NCBI RefSeq assembly: GCF_004358185.1
Contig: NZ_SMUV01000072.1
Span: 62,001-126,000, forward strand
Direction of reading: 5' to 3'
DNA: 64,000 nucleotides
Source: Antarcticimicrobium luteum
GTDB taxonomy: Bacteria > Pseudomonadota > Alphaproteobacteria > Rhodobacterales > Rhodobacteraceae
Position numbers and translations under genes: made by a program. The notes below the pieces were generated by a model. The model was given only the letters and a program-made list of their open reading frames with translations. It had not been told where the DNA came from and ran no database searches. Every line of letters starts with the position of its first letter. Position 1 is the stretch's first letter. Positions 43,586-52,627 of this stretch are shown in pieces.

Positions 43586-45061
43586 TCAGTCGATCAGCGG
43601 CAGCAGCTTGTCCAGGCTGTCCTTGGCATCGCCGTAGAACATGCGCGTATTCTCCTTGAAGAACAGCGGGTTCTCGATGCCGGAATAGCCGGTGCCCTGG
43701 CCCCGTTTGGAGACAAAGACCTGCTTGGCCTTCCAGCATTCCAGCACCGGCATGCCGGCGATGGGGCTGTTTGGATCATCCTGGGCCGCCGGGTTCACGA
43801 TGTCGTTCGAGCCGATGACGATGGCGACGTCGGTGTCCGGGAAATCGTCGTTGATCTCGTCCATTTCCATCACGATGTCATAGGGCACCCGCGCCTCGGC
43901 CAGCAGCACGTTCATGTGACCGGGCAGACGCCCCGCCACCGGGTGGATGGCAAAGCGCACGTTCTTGCCCTTGGCGCGCAGCTTTTTGGTCAGGTCGCTG
44001 ACCGCATTCTGCGCCTGTGCCACCGCCATGCCGTAACCCGGGATGATGATGACGCTGTCGGCCTCGTTCAGGGCGCTTGCGACACCCTCGGCGTCGATGG
44101 CGATCATCTCGCCCTCGACCTCCATCTGCGGACCGGCTGCGCCGCCGAAACCGCCTAGGATCACCGAGATGAACGAACGGTTCATCGCCTTGCACATGAT
44201 GTAGGACAGGATCGCACCCGAGGAGCCGACCAGCGCGCCGACCACGATCAGCAGATCGTTGCCGAGGCTGAAGCCGATGGCCGCCGCGGCCCACCCCGAG
44301 TAGCTGTTCAGCATCGACACCACCACCGGCATGTCGGCACCGCCGATACCCATGATCAGGTGGTAGCCGATAAACAGCGCCATCAGCGTCATGATCGCCA
44401 GCGGCACGAAACCACCGGTGTTGAAGTACCAGATCAGGCACAGCACCGAGATGATCGCCGCCGAGGCGTTCAGCGCGTGTCCGCCGGGCAGCTTTTTGGC
44501 CACCGAGGTCACCTTGCCCGCCAGCTTGCCATAGGCGATGACCGAACCGGTGAAGGTCACCGCCCCGATGAAGATGCCCAGAAACAGCTCGACCTTCAGG
44601 ATGTTCAGCTCGACCGGGGTCTTGTGCGCGATCAGCGCGGCGAAGGTGCCCAGGTGCTGCTCATGCATCCAGGCGCCCATCCCGGTGGCGTTCAGCGAGG
44701 TCGGGGCGCCCGCCAGGATGGTGGCCACGTGGCCCGCCTCGAAATGGGCATTGAAGCCGACGAAGACCGCCGCCAGGCCGACCAGCGAGTGCATCGCGGC
44801 GACAAGCTGGGGCATTCCGGTCATTTCGACCTTGCCCGCGACATAGGCCCCGATCAGCCCGCCGGTTGCGATCAGCACGATCGACAGAAGCCAAAGCCCC
44901 TGCCCCGGTCCGATCAGCGTCGCCAGTGCCGCCAGCGCCATGCCGGCGATGCCGTACCAGACCGCGCGCTTGGCGCTTTCCTGGCCCGAGAGCCCGCCCA
45001 GCGACAGGATGAAGAGGACAGCCGCGACCACATAGGCCGCTGTGGTAAATCCGAATTCCAT
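43586..45061 (-). CDS. pntB: NAD(P) transhydrogenase subunit beta
   Basis: Beta subunit of the proton-translocating transhydrogenase, which uses the proton gradient to drive hydride transfer from NADH to NADP+. The 491 residues contain eight or nine N-terminal membrane helices with the proton-path histidine region [18 protein letters not shown] (about residues 86-103). A C-terminal Rossmann NADP-binding domain follows: [18 protein letters not shown] (about 338-355), [14 protein letters not shown], and the C-terminal [11 protein letters not shown]. Length and motifs are standard. It follows pntA by 13 bases and ends at a strong terminator. Confidence 0.96.
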   Translation of the reverse strand: MEFGFTTAAYVVAAVLFILSLGGLSGQESAKRAVWYGIAGMALAALATLIGPGQGLWLLSIVLIATGGLIGAYVAGKVEMTGMPQLVAAMHSLVGLAAVFVGFNAHFEAGHVATILAGAPTSLNATGMGAWMHEQHLGTFAALIAHKTPVELNILKVELFLGIFIGAVTFTGSVIAYGKLAGKVTSVAKKLPGGHALNASAAIISVLCLIWYFNTGGFVPLAIMTLMALFIGYHLIMGIGGADMPVVVSMLNSYSGWAAAAIGFSLGNDLLIVVGALVGSSGAILSYIMCKAMNRSFISVILGGFGGAAGPQMEVEGEMIAIDAEGVASALNEADSVIIIPGYGMAVAQAQNAVSDLTKKLRAKGKNVRFAIHPVAGRLPGHMNVLLAEARVPYDIVMEMDEINDDFPDTDVAIVIGSNDIVNPAAQDDPNSPIAGMPVLECWKAKQVFVSKRGQGTGYSGIENPLFFKENTRMFYGDAKDSLDKLLPLID

Positions 45062-45074
45062 GATCCCCTACTCC

Positions 45075-46649
45075 TTACGATTTCTGGAACATGGCGAGCA
45101 TGCGCCGAGTCACGAGGAAGCCGCCGAAGATGTTGATCCCGGCCATGAAGACCGACAGCGCGGCCAGCACGACCACCAGAGCCGAGCCCGAACCGATCTG
45201 CAGCAGCGCCCCCAGGATGATGATCGACGAAATGGCGTTGGTCACCGCCATCAGCGGGGTGTGCAGAGAATGGCTGACGTTCCAGATCACCTGGAAGCCG
45301 ATGAAGACCGACAGCACGAAGACGATGAAGTGCTGCATGAAGCTGGCCGGCGCCACCAGGCCCACGCCCAGAAGCAGCACCGCGCCGATCACAAGCAGGG
45401 TGACCTGGGTCTTGGTCTGCTGCTTGAAGTCGGCGGCCTCTTTCGCCTTTTTCTCTTCCGGTGTCAGCTCCTTGGGCGCGTCCTTCTTGGGCTTGGCCGC
45501 GATCGCCGCCACTTTCGGCGGCGGCGGCGGGAAGGTGATCGCGCCCTCAAAGGCGACGGTCGCGCCACGGATCACGTCGTCGTCCATGTTGTGATTGATC
45601 TGACCGTCCTTTTCGGGGGTCAGGTCGGTCATCATGTGGCGGATGTTGGTGGCATAAAGGGTCGAGGCCTGCGCCGCCATCCGGCTGGGAAAGTCGGTAT
45701 AGCCGACGATGGTCACGCCGTTGTCGGTGACGATCTTTTCATCCGGCACGGTCAGCTTGCAGTTGCCGCCCTTTTCGGCGGCCAGGTCGACGATGACCGA
45801 CCCCGGTTTCATCGCCGCGACCATGTCCTCGGTCCACAGCTCGGGCGCCTCGCGGTTCGGGATCAGCGCGGTGGTGATCACGATATCCACCTCGGGCGCC
45901 AGTTCACGGAACTTGGCCAGCTGTGCCTCGCGGAATTCGGGCGAAGAGACCGAAGCATAGCCGCCGGTCGCGGAGCCGTCCTGCTGCTCCTCCTCGAAAT
46001 CGAGATAGACGAACTGCGCGCCCATCGATTCGACCTGTTCGGCCACTTCGGGACGCACGTCGAAGGCATAGGTGATCGCGCCGAGGCTGGTCGAGGTGCC
46101 GATCGCGGCCAGACCCGCGACGCCGGCGCCGACCACCAGCACCTTGGCCGGGGGCACCTTGCCCGCGGCGGTCACCTGGCCGGTAAAGAAGCGGCCGAAG
46201 TTGTTGCCCGCCTCGATCACCGCGCGGTAGCCGGCGATATTGGCCATCGACGACAGCGCGTCCATCTTCTGCGCGCGGGAGATCCGCGGCACCATTTCCA
46301 TGGCGATCACGTTGGCGCCCTTGGACTTGGCCAGCTCCAGCCCCTCTTCATTCCCGCCGGGATTGAAAAAGGAAATCAGTGTCTTGTCCTTGGTCAGCCG
46401 CTTCAGCTCGGTCTCGACCGGCTGGCGCACCTTGGCAATGATGTCGGCCGTTTTCCACAGCGCCGCTGCGGTTTTGACGATCTCGACCCCGGCCTGCTCA
46501 TAGGCGGCATCCGAAAACCCGGCGGCCACACCGGCCCCGGACTCGATGGCGCACTCATAACCCAGCTTTTGAAGTTGCCTGGCCGAGTCGGGCGTCATCG
46601 CCACCCGCGCTTCGCCCTCGTAGATTTCCTTCGGTGTCCCTATCTTCAC
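45075..46649 (-). CDS. pntA: NAD(P) transhydrogenase subunit alpha
   Basis: A 524-residue alpha subunit combining the NAD-binding domain (dI) and membrane helices, as in the E. coli-type PntA rather than the split form common in some alphaproteobacteria. The alanine-dehydrogenase-like N-terminus KIGTPKEIYEGEARVAMTP, the Rossmann loop VLVVGAGVAGLAAIGTSTSLGA and the mobile-loop region YTDFPSRMAAQAS are intact. A Pro/Lys-rich linker (about residues 383-415) leads to four helices. The start codon is GTG 46649 with GGGGGA 8 bases before it. Confidence 0.95.
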   Translation of the reverse strand: MKIGTPKEIYEGEARVAMTPDSARQLQKLGYECAIESGAGVAAGFSDAAYEQAGVEIVKTAAALWKTADIIAKVRQPVETELKRLTKDKTLISFFNPGGNEEGLELAKSKGANVIAMEMVPRISRAQKMDALSSMANIAGYRAVIEAGNNFGRFFTGQVTAAGKVPPAKVLVVGAGVAGLAAIGTSTSLGAITYAFDVRPEVAEQVESMGAQFVYLDFEEEQQDGSATGGYASVSSPEFREAQLAKFRELAPEVDIVITTALIPNREAPELWTEDMVAAMKPGSVIVDLAAEKGGNCKLTVPDEKIVTDNGVTIVGYTDFPSRMAAQASTLYATNIRHMMTDLTPEKDGQINHNMDDDVIRGATVAFEGAITFPPPPPKVAAIAAKPKKDAPKELTPEEKKAKEAADFKQQTKTQVTLLVIGAVLLLGVGLVAPASFMQHFIVFVLSVFIGFQVIWNVSHSLHTPLMAVTNAISSIIILGALLQIGSGSALVVVLAALSVFMAGINIFGGFLVTRRMLAMFQKS

Positions 46650-46780
46650 CTATACGGTCCCCCTTTGTCGCCCCGTCACGGGACGCGATACGGTACAGTT
46701 TGCAAATCCTTCACCTATCGCGCGCAAGAAAGTTTCACAAGCGCGGCAACGGTCGCGTCGGATCAAATGATACATATCCG

Positions 46781-47230
46781 TTACACCCATCTGCGCACCT
46801 TTTTTTCATAGCGCGCGAAGTCGGTGCGATAGCTGCGCCGCATCCGATCCTCTTCCGGCAGGATGAAGCGGCGTTCGATCACCCAGGTAAAGATCGGCAG
46901 CAGCGGCAGCGCCAGCACCGCGTCGAACCGCAGGATCAGCCCGGCCAGCACCAGCAGGTCACCCAGGTAGATCGGATTGCGGCTGCGGCTGTAGATGCCG
47001 GACTGTACCAGCGCGCTGGGGGTGTTGTGGGGTATGATCGTGGTGCGATGGCGGCGCAGTTCGGCCACCGCCAGCAGCATCAGCAGCAGCCCGCCGCCGA
47101 CCAGCAGGCCACCGGCGAAATCCGCCCAGGCCCCGCCAAAGCCGAGCCCGGCGGGATAGAACCGCGCCTGCGCCCAGGCCAGCAGGATCGCGCCCAGCAG
47201 CCAGACCGGGGGCATGTCGAGCCACTTCAC
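46781..47230 (-). CDS. Isoprenylcysteine-carboxyl-methyltransferase-like membrane protein
   Basis: A 149-residue protein with three to four membrane helices and the ICMT/PEMT signature at its C-terminal half: SRNPIYLGDLLVLAGL, ERRFILPEEDRMRRSY and FARYEKKVRRWV, which binds S-adenosylmethionine in characterised relatives. Bacterial members are mostly uncharacterised and are thought to methylate lipids or small thiols. The GTG at 47230 gives MKWLDMPPVWLLG, the usual family start; ATG 47215 is an alternative. The longer frame upstream overlaps non-coding sequence. It follows the exported MBL-fold gene by 58 bases, probably in the same transcript. Confidence 0.78.
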   Translation of the reverse strand: MKWLDMPPVWLLGAILLAWAQARFYPAGLGFGGAWADFAGGLLVGGGLLLMLLAVAELRRHRTTIIPHNTPSALVQSGIYSRSRNPIYLGDLLVLAGLILRFDAVLALPLLPIFTWVIERRFILPEEDRMRRSYRTDFARYEKKVRRWV

Positions 47231-47288
47231 CGGCCCGCCCCCGGACGCGGCCCGGAACCGGCCGCATTCTGCTGTGGTGCAAGTCGCT

Positions 47289-48260
47289 TCATTCCCACTC
47301 CATCTCGGCAAAGACGCGGCCCGCGTTCTTGGTTGCCAGTTCCCCGAACGTGTCCAGATTTTCCCACCGGGACTGGTCAACGTAATAGGCGCCGGCCAGG
47401 TCGCCGCCCGAATCCAGATGCTCTTGGATCTTAGCACGCAGGTCCACCAGATAATCGCGGGTATAGCGCCGCACCTGGGCGAAATTGGTCGGGTGACCGT
47501 GTCCCGGGATCACATAGGTCGGGGCGATCGGCTCCAGCTTCTCCTCCCATGTCTCCAGCCAGCAACTGGTGCAGGTGGTCTCGAAGATCGGCAGCATACG
47601 CTCGTGAAAGGCGATATCGCCGGTTATCATCAGGTCCCACTGCGGGATCCAGACCTGCAGATCGCCCGGATCATGCGCCGGCCCCAGGTGCAGCACCTTG
47701 ATCTCGACGCCGCCGAGGCTGATGTCATATTCATCCTCGAAGGTCAGGTTGGCATGTTCGACACGGGTGCCCTCGGCCTTGTCCCGGTTGTAGCGCTCCA
47801 TCCCCTGCAGGATGAAATCGCCGTTCTCGGTGGTCTCTTCTACCGCGTCCACATGGGCGAGGATATCGACCCCCTGATCGCGCCAGTAGCTGTTGCCCAG
47901 CATCGCGTGGCCCTGGCCGTTCTCGTTGATCACCAGCACCACGGGGCGGTCGGTGACACGCCTGATCTCCTCGTGCAGCGCGGCGGCCAGTCGGGCGGAG
48001 GCGCCGGCGTTCATCACAACCACCCCCTCGTCGGTGACGATGAAGGACAGGTTGTTGTTGTGGCCCGAGTTCTCGTAGCTCGGCGGCGCGGTGGCGCCGA
48101 TCGCCGAGAACACATGCGGGATCACCTCGACCGGCTTCGAATAAAGTTCCGACTGCGGGTACTGGTCGGCGATGTCCTCGCTGGCCCGGCCAGCGGTGGC
48201 TGTGATGGCGGCGGCGGCTGTGACCGCGGCAATGGCCGCAGCGCGAAAATGGGTCTTCAT
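47289..48260 (-). CDS. Exported metallo-beta-lactamase-fold protein with replaced HxHxDH motif
   Basis: A 323-residue protein with a signal peptide (about residues 1-26, cleavage near GRA-SEDI). The fold is clear from FIVTDEGVVVMNAG, LHLGPAHDPGDLQVW (H196), MITGDIAF (D215) and YVIPGHGHPTNF (H254). The position that should read THxHxDHxLGN is NENGQGHAMLGN (residues 112-123), so both first-site histidines and the aspartate-histidine pair are N, Q, H and A. The best relatives by layout are SoxH or quinoprotein-relay metallohydrolases. It may bind metal differently or have a non-hydrolytic role. ATG 48260 has GGGAGGAG close upstream, and two palindromes lie in the divergent spacer. Confidence 0.85.
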   Translation of the reverse strand: MKTHFRAAAIAAVTAAAAITATAGRASEDIADQYPQSELYSKPVEVIPHVFSAIGATAPPSYENSGHNNNLSFIVTDEGVVVMNAGASARLAAALHEEIRRVTDRPVVLVINENGQGHAMLGNSYWRDQGVDILAHVDAVEETTENGDFILQGMERYNRDKAEGTRVEHANLTFEDEYDISLGGVEIKVLHLGPAHDPGDLQVWIPQWDLMITGDIAFHERMLPIFETTCTSCWLETWEEKLEPIAPTYVIPGHGHPTNFAQVRRYTRDYLVDLRAKIQEHLDSGGDLAGAYYVDQSRWENLDTFGELATKNAGRVFAEMEWE

Positions 48261-48280
48261 GGCTCCTCCCGAAGGCGATC

Positions 48281-48318
48281 TTTCACGATAAATCCGTGAA
48301 ATATTCGCATGTGTGAAT
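48281..48318. promoter_or_regulatory. Two adjacent inverted repeats in the MBL/SDR divergent spacer
   Basis: TTTCACG (48281-48287) and CGTGAAA (48295-48301) form a perfect inverted repeat with a 7-base centre. Directly beside it, ATTCGCATGTGTGAAT (48303-48318) is a near-perfect palindrome. They lie 21-58 bases before the MBL-fold start and could be operator sites controlling one or both divergent genes. Confidence 0.42.
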
Positions 48319-48403
48319 GGGTAAGTAAAGTGACGGAACGGCCGCCCTTGCCCCGCCTGCGGCCTCCGCTAGGGTGGCGCAAACCCAGAGGAGGACAGGG
48401 AAG

Positions 48404-49156
48404 ATGACATTGAACGGGAAACACGCGCTGGTCACCGGCGGCGGCACCGGAATCGGCCTGGCCATCGCGCAAATGCTGGCCGACCAGGGCGCGCAGGTGA
48501 CCATCACCGGCCGCCGTCAGGAGGTTCTGGACGAGGTCGCGGGCGCCAATATGACCGGCCTGGCGATGGATGTGCGCGACGAGGCCGATGTGGTCGCCAA
48601 GGTCGGTGCGGCGGTGGCGGCGCGCGGCCCGGTGCAGATCTGTGTCGCAAACGCCGGCATTGCCGAGGGGCGGGCGCTGCACAAGACCTCGCTCGAGATG
48701 TGGCGCAACATCATGGCGACCAATCTGGACGGCGCATTTCTGACCATGCGCGAAAGCCTCAAGACCATGCTGGGCACCGACTGGGGGCGGGTGATCACCA
48801 TCTCGTCCATCGCCGGGCTGCGCGGCCTGAAGGGCGCGGCGGGCTATACCGCCTCGAAACACGGGGTGATCGGGCTGACCCGCGCGCTGAGCGAGGATTA
48901 CATCGGCACTCCCTATACCTTCAACGCGATCTGTCCGGGCTATGTCGACACCCCGATCGTCACCCGCAACACCGACAGCATTGCCCGACGCGCCGGCATC
49001 AGCGAGGAAGAAGCCCGCAAGGTGATGATCGACGCCAACCGCCACCGGCGCCTGATCGAGCCCGAAGAGGTCGCCGCCGCCGCCCTGTGGCTGGTCGGCC
49101 CGGGTTCGCAAAGCATCAACGGCCAGTGCATCGAGATCGCCGGCGGCCAGGCCTAG
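48404..49156 (+). CDS. Short-chain dehydrogenase/reductase (SDR)
   Basis: A 250-residue classical SDR. TGGGTGIG (residues 12-19) binds the dinucleotide, VANAGIAEG is the NAG motif, and the catalytic Ser-Tyr-Lys are in ITISSIAG and YTASKHG. The C-terminal NGQCIEIAGGQA is typical. ATG 48404 gives MTLNGKHALVTGG and follows AGGAGG. The overall look is of 3-hydroxyacyl- or 3-hydroxybutyrate-type dehydrogenases, but the substrate cannot be read. It is convergent with the TetR gene (3-base gap) and divergent from the MBL-fold gene. Confidence 0.88.
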   Translation: MTLNGKHALVTGGGTGIGLAIAQMLADQGAQVTITGRRQEVLDEVAGANMTGLAMDVRDEADVVAKVGAAVAARGPVQICVANAGIAEGRALHKTSLEMWRNIMATNLDGAFLTMRESLKTMLGTDWGRVITISSIAGLRGLKGAAGYTASKHGVIGLTRALSEDYIGTPYTFNAICPGYVDTPIVTRNTDSIARRAGISEEEARKVMIDANRHRRLIEPEEVAAAALWLVGPGSQSINGQCIEIAGGQA

Positions 49157-49159
49157 CCC

Positions 49160-49741
49160 TCAGCGCGGGGTCAGCGCCGCGCCCATCAGCGCGGCAAGCT
49201 GATCCAGCCGCGCCTGGTAGGTGGGGTAATCGGGCACCGCGCATTTGATGCCCTTTAGCGCGGCGGTGAAGGTCGCCGCGATCTCCTGCGCCGGGCCGGT
49301 GAGACTGACCCGGCCCTCGGCCGCCATCCGCGCCAGCCAGTCGGCGTAGACCGAGGCGAGCCGCGCCTCGCCCGCCTGAACCAGGTCCGCCGCGGTGGCG
49401 GTGCCCATGTCCAGAAGCTCCATCCCGTGCGGCGAGCTCAGCATCATCTCGGCGACCTCGCCGCCCTGGGCGACAAAGGCCGCGCCCAGCCGCTCCGTCA
49501 GCGTCCCCGCGCCCGCCAGCGCCGCCGCGACCGCCTGTGCCGCATGGTCGTAATGCAGGCCCACCAGCCCGCGATAGATGTCGTCCTTGTTGCGGTAATG
49601 CAGGTAGAGCGCCGGGCGCGACACCCCGGCGCCGCGCGCTATGTCGTCCATCGAGGTCTTGCGGAACCCGTAGGTGGTAAAGGCGCGAGCAGCGGACTCG
49701 AGGATCGCCTGCCGGCGCGGATCGGGGGGATTTTCGCTCAT
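49160..49741 (-). CDS. TetR-family transcriptional regulator
   Basis: A 193-residue regulator. The N-terminal DNA-binding domain shows RRQAILESAARAFTTYGFRK, then TSMDDIARGAGVSRPALYLHYRNKDDIY (helix-turn-helix at about residues 28-55, here cited in parts: TSMDDIARGAG and SRPALYLHYRNK). The C-terminal helical part would bind a ligand. It is divergent from the iorAB-type hydroxylase genes, and a perfect palindrome lies 30 bases before its start. It is therefore the likely repressor of that pair and of itself. The convergent SDR gene could belong to the same pathway. Confidence 0.9.
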   Translation of the reverse strand: MSENPPDPRRQAILESAARAFTTYGFRKTSMDDIARGAGVSRPALYLHYRNKDDIYRGLVGLHYDHAAQAVAAALAGAGTLTERLGAAFVAQGGEVAEMMLSSPHGMELLDMGTATAADLVQAGEARLASVYADWLARMAAEGRVSLTGPAQEIAATFTAALKGIKCAVPDYPTYQARLDQLAALMGAALTPR

Positions 49742-49770
49742 ATTGATGATCTGACACTATTGCACAAAAT

Positions 49771-49782
49771 TGTCAATTGACA
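49771..49782. promoter_or_regulatory. Operator palindrome between tetR and iorA
   Basis: TGTCAATTGACA is a perfect 12-base palindrome whose right half is the -35 box of the iorA promoter. More TGACA/TGTCA half-sites surround it, including ATGACA-N14-TGTCAT (49785-49810). Binding of the divergent TetR regulator here would repress both genes. Confidence 0.6.
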
Positions 49783-49804
49783 GAATGACATTCCTTGATA
49801 TTTT
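49777..49804 (+). promoter_or_regulatory. Probable iorA promoter
   Basis: A perfect -35 TTGACA (49777-49782) is followed after 16 bases by TATTTT (49799-49804). The leader to the ATG at 49840 is about 29 bases and includes GGAAG as ribosome binding site. Confidence 0.5.
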
Positions 49805-49839
49805 TGTCATAGCCTACCCATCACAACCGGAAGTGTCCC

Positions 49840-50304
49840 ATGCCAGTATCCCTTACCGTGAACGGAACCCGCCACAGCGTGGATTTGCCCGAGGATGTTC
49901 CCCTGCTCTGGGTGCTGCGGGACGAACTGGGGCTGACCGGAACGAAATACGGCTGCGGCGTCGCCGCCTGCGGCGCCTGCACCGTACAAATCGACGGCGA
50001 AGCTGTACGGAGCTGTCAGATCGCGCTCGGCGATGTGGCGGGCGCGGTCACCACCATCGAGGGGGTGGGCACGCCGGACGCGCTCTCGGCGATCCAGCAG
50101 GCCTGGGCCGCGCATCAGGTGGCGCAATGCGGCTATTGCCAGTCCGGGCAGATCATGCAGGCCGCCGCGCTGCTGGCCCAAACCCCCGCCCCCAGCGACG
50201 AAGAGATCGACGAGGCGATGCAGGGCAACCTCTGCCGCTGCGGCACCTATCCCCGCATCCGCGCCGCGATCCACAGCGCCGCCCAGATGATGAAGGAGGC
50301 ATAA
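49840..50304 (+). CDS. iorA: Molybdenum hydroxylase small 2Fe-2S subunit (IorA type)
   Basis: A 154-residue electron-transfer subunit of a xanthine-oxidase-family hydroxylase. The N-terminal plant-type 2Fe-2S site has C39, C44, C47 and C59 (CGVAACGAC). The C-terminal site has C97, C100, C132 and C134 (CGYCQSG and [12 protein letters not shown]). It passes electrons from the molybdenum subunit to an unknown acceptor. The gene is followed after 4 bases by the large subunit. The pair matches isoquinoline 1-oxidoreductase (IorAB) in organisation; the real substrate may be another N-heterocycle or an aldehyde. The symbol denotes the family. Confidence 0.9.
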   Translation: MPVSLTVNGTRHSVDLPEDVPLLWVLRDELGLTGTKYGCGVAACGACTVQIDGEAVRSCQIALGDVAGAVTTIEGVGTPDALSAIQQAWAAHQVAQCGYCQSGQIMQAAALLAQTPAPSDEEIDEAMQGNLCRCGTYPRIRAAIHSAAQMMKEA

Positions 50305-50308
50305 GGCA

Positions 50309-52549
50309 ATGGCCAGCATCGGAAAAATCGCCCGCCGCACCTTCCTGATCGGTTCCGCCGCACTGGTCGGCGGGGTCGCCTTTGGCGCCTATTACGTCGC
50401 CCGTCCCGCGCCCAACCCGCTGACGGCGCCCGAGGGCGGCGCCACGCTCAACCCCTTCATGATGATCGACGCGAACGGCATCACCCTGATCGCCCCGCGC
50501 GCCGAGATGGGACAGGGGGTGCACACCACCTGGGCGGCGCTGATCGCCGAGGAGCTGGACGTGGATCTGGATCAGGTCCGCGTGCTGCACGGCCCGCCGG
50601 CACAGGCCTATTACAACTCGGCCATGCTGGGCGAGGCGCTGCCCGGCAAGGGCTATGACCGCTCGGATTTCGCCCATGCGCTGGCTGAACAGGTCGGCAG
50701 GATCGGCAAGGTGATGGACATGCAGGTCACCGGCGGCTCCACCTCGATGCCCGACGGGTTCGAGCGGATGCGCGCCACCGGCGCCAGCGCGCGGGAGACG
50801 CTGAAACAGGCCGCCGCGAACCGGCTGGGGGTCGACCGCGCCCAGCTCAAGACCGAACGCGGCGAGGTGGTCGCGCCGGATGGCACCCGCATCCCCTATG
50901 CCGATCTGGCGGTTGATGCGGGCAAGCTCGATCCCGTCGACGCCCCGCTGCGCCCGCCAGCGCAATGGCGCATCCTCGGCAAGACCCAGCCGCGCATCGA
51001 CATGGTGGCCAAGGTGACGGGCACCGCCCGGTTCGGCATCGACACCCGGGTTCCGGGCGTGAAGTTCGCCGCCCTCAGGATGAACCCCCACCTGGGCGGT
51101 CGCATGATCGGCTTCGATGACAGCGCCGCCAGGGCGATGCCCGGTGTCGACCGGCTGGTCAACCTGGGCGACGGCCTCGCTGTCATCGCCTCCAACACCT
51201 GGCTGGCGATGCAGGCCGCCGAGGCGGTAAGGATCGACTGGGCCCCGAGCCCCAACCCCGCCGATACCGACGCGGTGTTCGACCGCATCGCCGCGGCCCT
51301 CGACGGCGAGGCGAATTCCACCCTGCGCGACGACGGCGACACCTCTGCCCTGCCGCTGGGGGCCAGTGAGGTGACGGCCGAATACCAGGTGCCCTATCTG
51401 GCGCACGCCACCATGGAGCCGATGAGCGCCACCGCACTCTATTCCGGCATCAAGCTGGAGGTCTGGAGCGGCAATCAGGCGCCGCTGCTGGTGCAGAAGG
51501 CCTGCGCCGAGGCGGTGGGGCTGGAGCCGGAGGCGGTAGAGCTGCACACCACCTATATGGGCGGCGGCTTCGGCCGGCGGGCAGAGGTCGATTTCTCGGT
51601 CTATGCCGCGCGGGTGGCGAAAGAGCTCCCCGACACGCCGATCCAGCTGACCTGGAGCCGGGAAGAGGATATGCGCCACGACTACTATCGCCCCGGCGCC
51701 ATGGCGCGGTTCCGCGGCGGGGTGAAGGACGGCACAGCGGTGTTTCTGGACGGCCAGATCGCCGCGCAATCGGCCACCCAGCAGGCGATGGCCCGTTGGC
51801 TGGGCCTGCCGGCGGCGGGGCCCGACAAGGGCACGGTGGACGGCGCCTTCAACCAGCCCTATGCGATCCCGAATTTCCGCATTCGCGGCTATCTGGCCGA
51901 TCTGGACATCCCGGTGGGGTTCTGGCGCTCGGTCGGATCGTCGATGAACGGGTTCCTGTTCGACTGTTTCATCGACGAGATGGCCCATGCCGCCAAGGTT
52001 GACCCGCTGAAGTTCCGGCTGCAGCTGGCGGCGGACGAACACGCCCCCTCGGCCAAGGTTCTGGAGGCGGTGCGCGACATGTCGGGCTGGACCTGCCAGA
52101 CGCCCGCCGGCATCGGTCGCGGCGTTGGTTTTTGCTACAGCTTCGGGGTGCCCACGGCGACAGTGATCGAGGTGACCGATGCAGGCGGGCCGATCCGCAT
52201 GACCCGTGCCTGGATCGCCGCCGATGTCGGCACCGCACTCGATCCGGGCAATCTGGAGGCGCAATTCACCGGCGCCATGATCTATGGGCTGTCAGCCGCC
52301 TGTTTCGGCGAGATCACCTTTGCCGAGGGTGCGGTGGAGCAGTTCAACTTCCCCGATTACGACGCGCTGCGCATCCACAACACGCCCGTCACCGAGGTGA
52401 AAATCCTGGAAAACCAAGAGCATGTCACCGGCGCGGGCGAGCCCGGCACGCCGCCGGCGATGGCGGCGCTGGCCAATGCGCTCTACGACCTGACGGGGAC
52501 GCGGGCGCGGCAATTGCCGCTGATGCATGACTTCGATCTGCTGACCTGA
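50309..52549 (+). CDS. iorB: Molybdenum hydroxylase large subunit (IorB type), Tat-exported
   Basis: A 746-residue molybdopterin-binding subunit. The N-terminus KIARRTFLIGSAALVGG is a twin-arginine signal (R9, R10), so the folded enzyme is probably moved to the periplasm together with IorA. Features of the family are AEMGQGVHTTWAAL, GGGFGRRAEVDF and the catalytic glutamate E711 in GAGEPGTPPA. Unlike some relatives there is no appended cytochrome c domain, and no separate cytochrome gene follows, so the electron acceptor is unknown. The paired regulator is the divergent TetR. A GC hairpin follows the stop. Confidence 0.9.
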   Translation: MASIGKIARRTFLIGSAALVGGVAFGAYYVARPAPNPLTAPEGGATLNPFMMIDANGITLIAPRAEMGQGVHTTWAALIAEELDVDLDQVRVLHGPPAQAYYNSAMLGEALPGKGYDRSDFAHALAEQVGRIGKVMDMQVTGGSTSMPDGFERMRATGASARETLKQAAANRLGVDRAQLKTERGEVVAPDGTRIPYADLAVDAGKLDPVDAPLRPPAQWRILGKTQPRIDMVAKVTGTARFGIDTRVPGVKFAALRMNPHLGGRMIGFDDSAARAMPGVDRLVNLGDGLAVIASNTWLAMQAAEAVRIDWAPSPNPADTDAVFDRIAAALDGEANSTLRDDGDTSALPLGASEVTAEYQVPYLAHATMEPMSATALYSGIKLEVWSGNQAPLLVQKACAEAVGLEPEAVELHTTYMGGGFGRRAEVDFSVYAARVAKELPDTPIQLTWSREEDMRHDYYRPGAMARFRGGVKDGTAVFLDGQIAAQSATQQAMARWLGLPAAGPDKGTVDGAFNQPYAIPNFRIRGYLADLDIPVGFWRSVGSSMNGFLFDCFIDEMAHAAKVDPLKFRLQLAADEHAPSAKVLEAVRDMSGWTCQTPAGIGRGVGFCYSFGVPTATVIEVTDAGGPIRMTRAWIAADVGTALDPGNLEAQFTGAMIYGLSAACFGEITFAEGAVEQFNFPDYDALRIHNTPVTEVKILENQEHVTGAGEPGTPPAMAALANALYDLTGTRARQLPLMHDFDLLT

Positions 52550-52555
52550 GGCCAT

Positions 52556-52578
52556 TGCCCGGGCCATTGGCCCGGGCA
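52556..52578 (+). terminator. Hairpin after iorB
   Basis: A perfect 10-base stem, TGCCCGGGCC (52556-52565) with GGCCCGGGCA (52569-52578), and a 3-base loop. There is no T-run, so termination may need Rho or the hairpin may protect the mRNA end. Confidence 0.45.
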
Positions 52579-52627
52579 GTGCTCGAAGATCTGCCCAACT
52601 CGCTACCGCAACTTCTCAAACGATGGC

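Noticed and set aside
46699-46706. TTTGCAAA palindrome upstream of pntA, similar to cores bound by acyl-CoA regulators.
   Set aside because: Eight bases only; a single occurrence is compatible with chance and nothing links it to pntAB.
50153-52264. A 703-codon minus-strand frame opposite iorB.
   Set aside because: Antisense shadow of iorB, rich in Arg/His/Gly/Ala as expected from reversed GC-rich codons.
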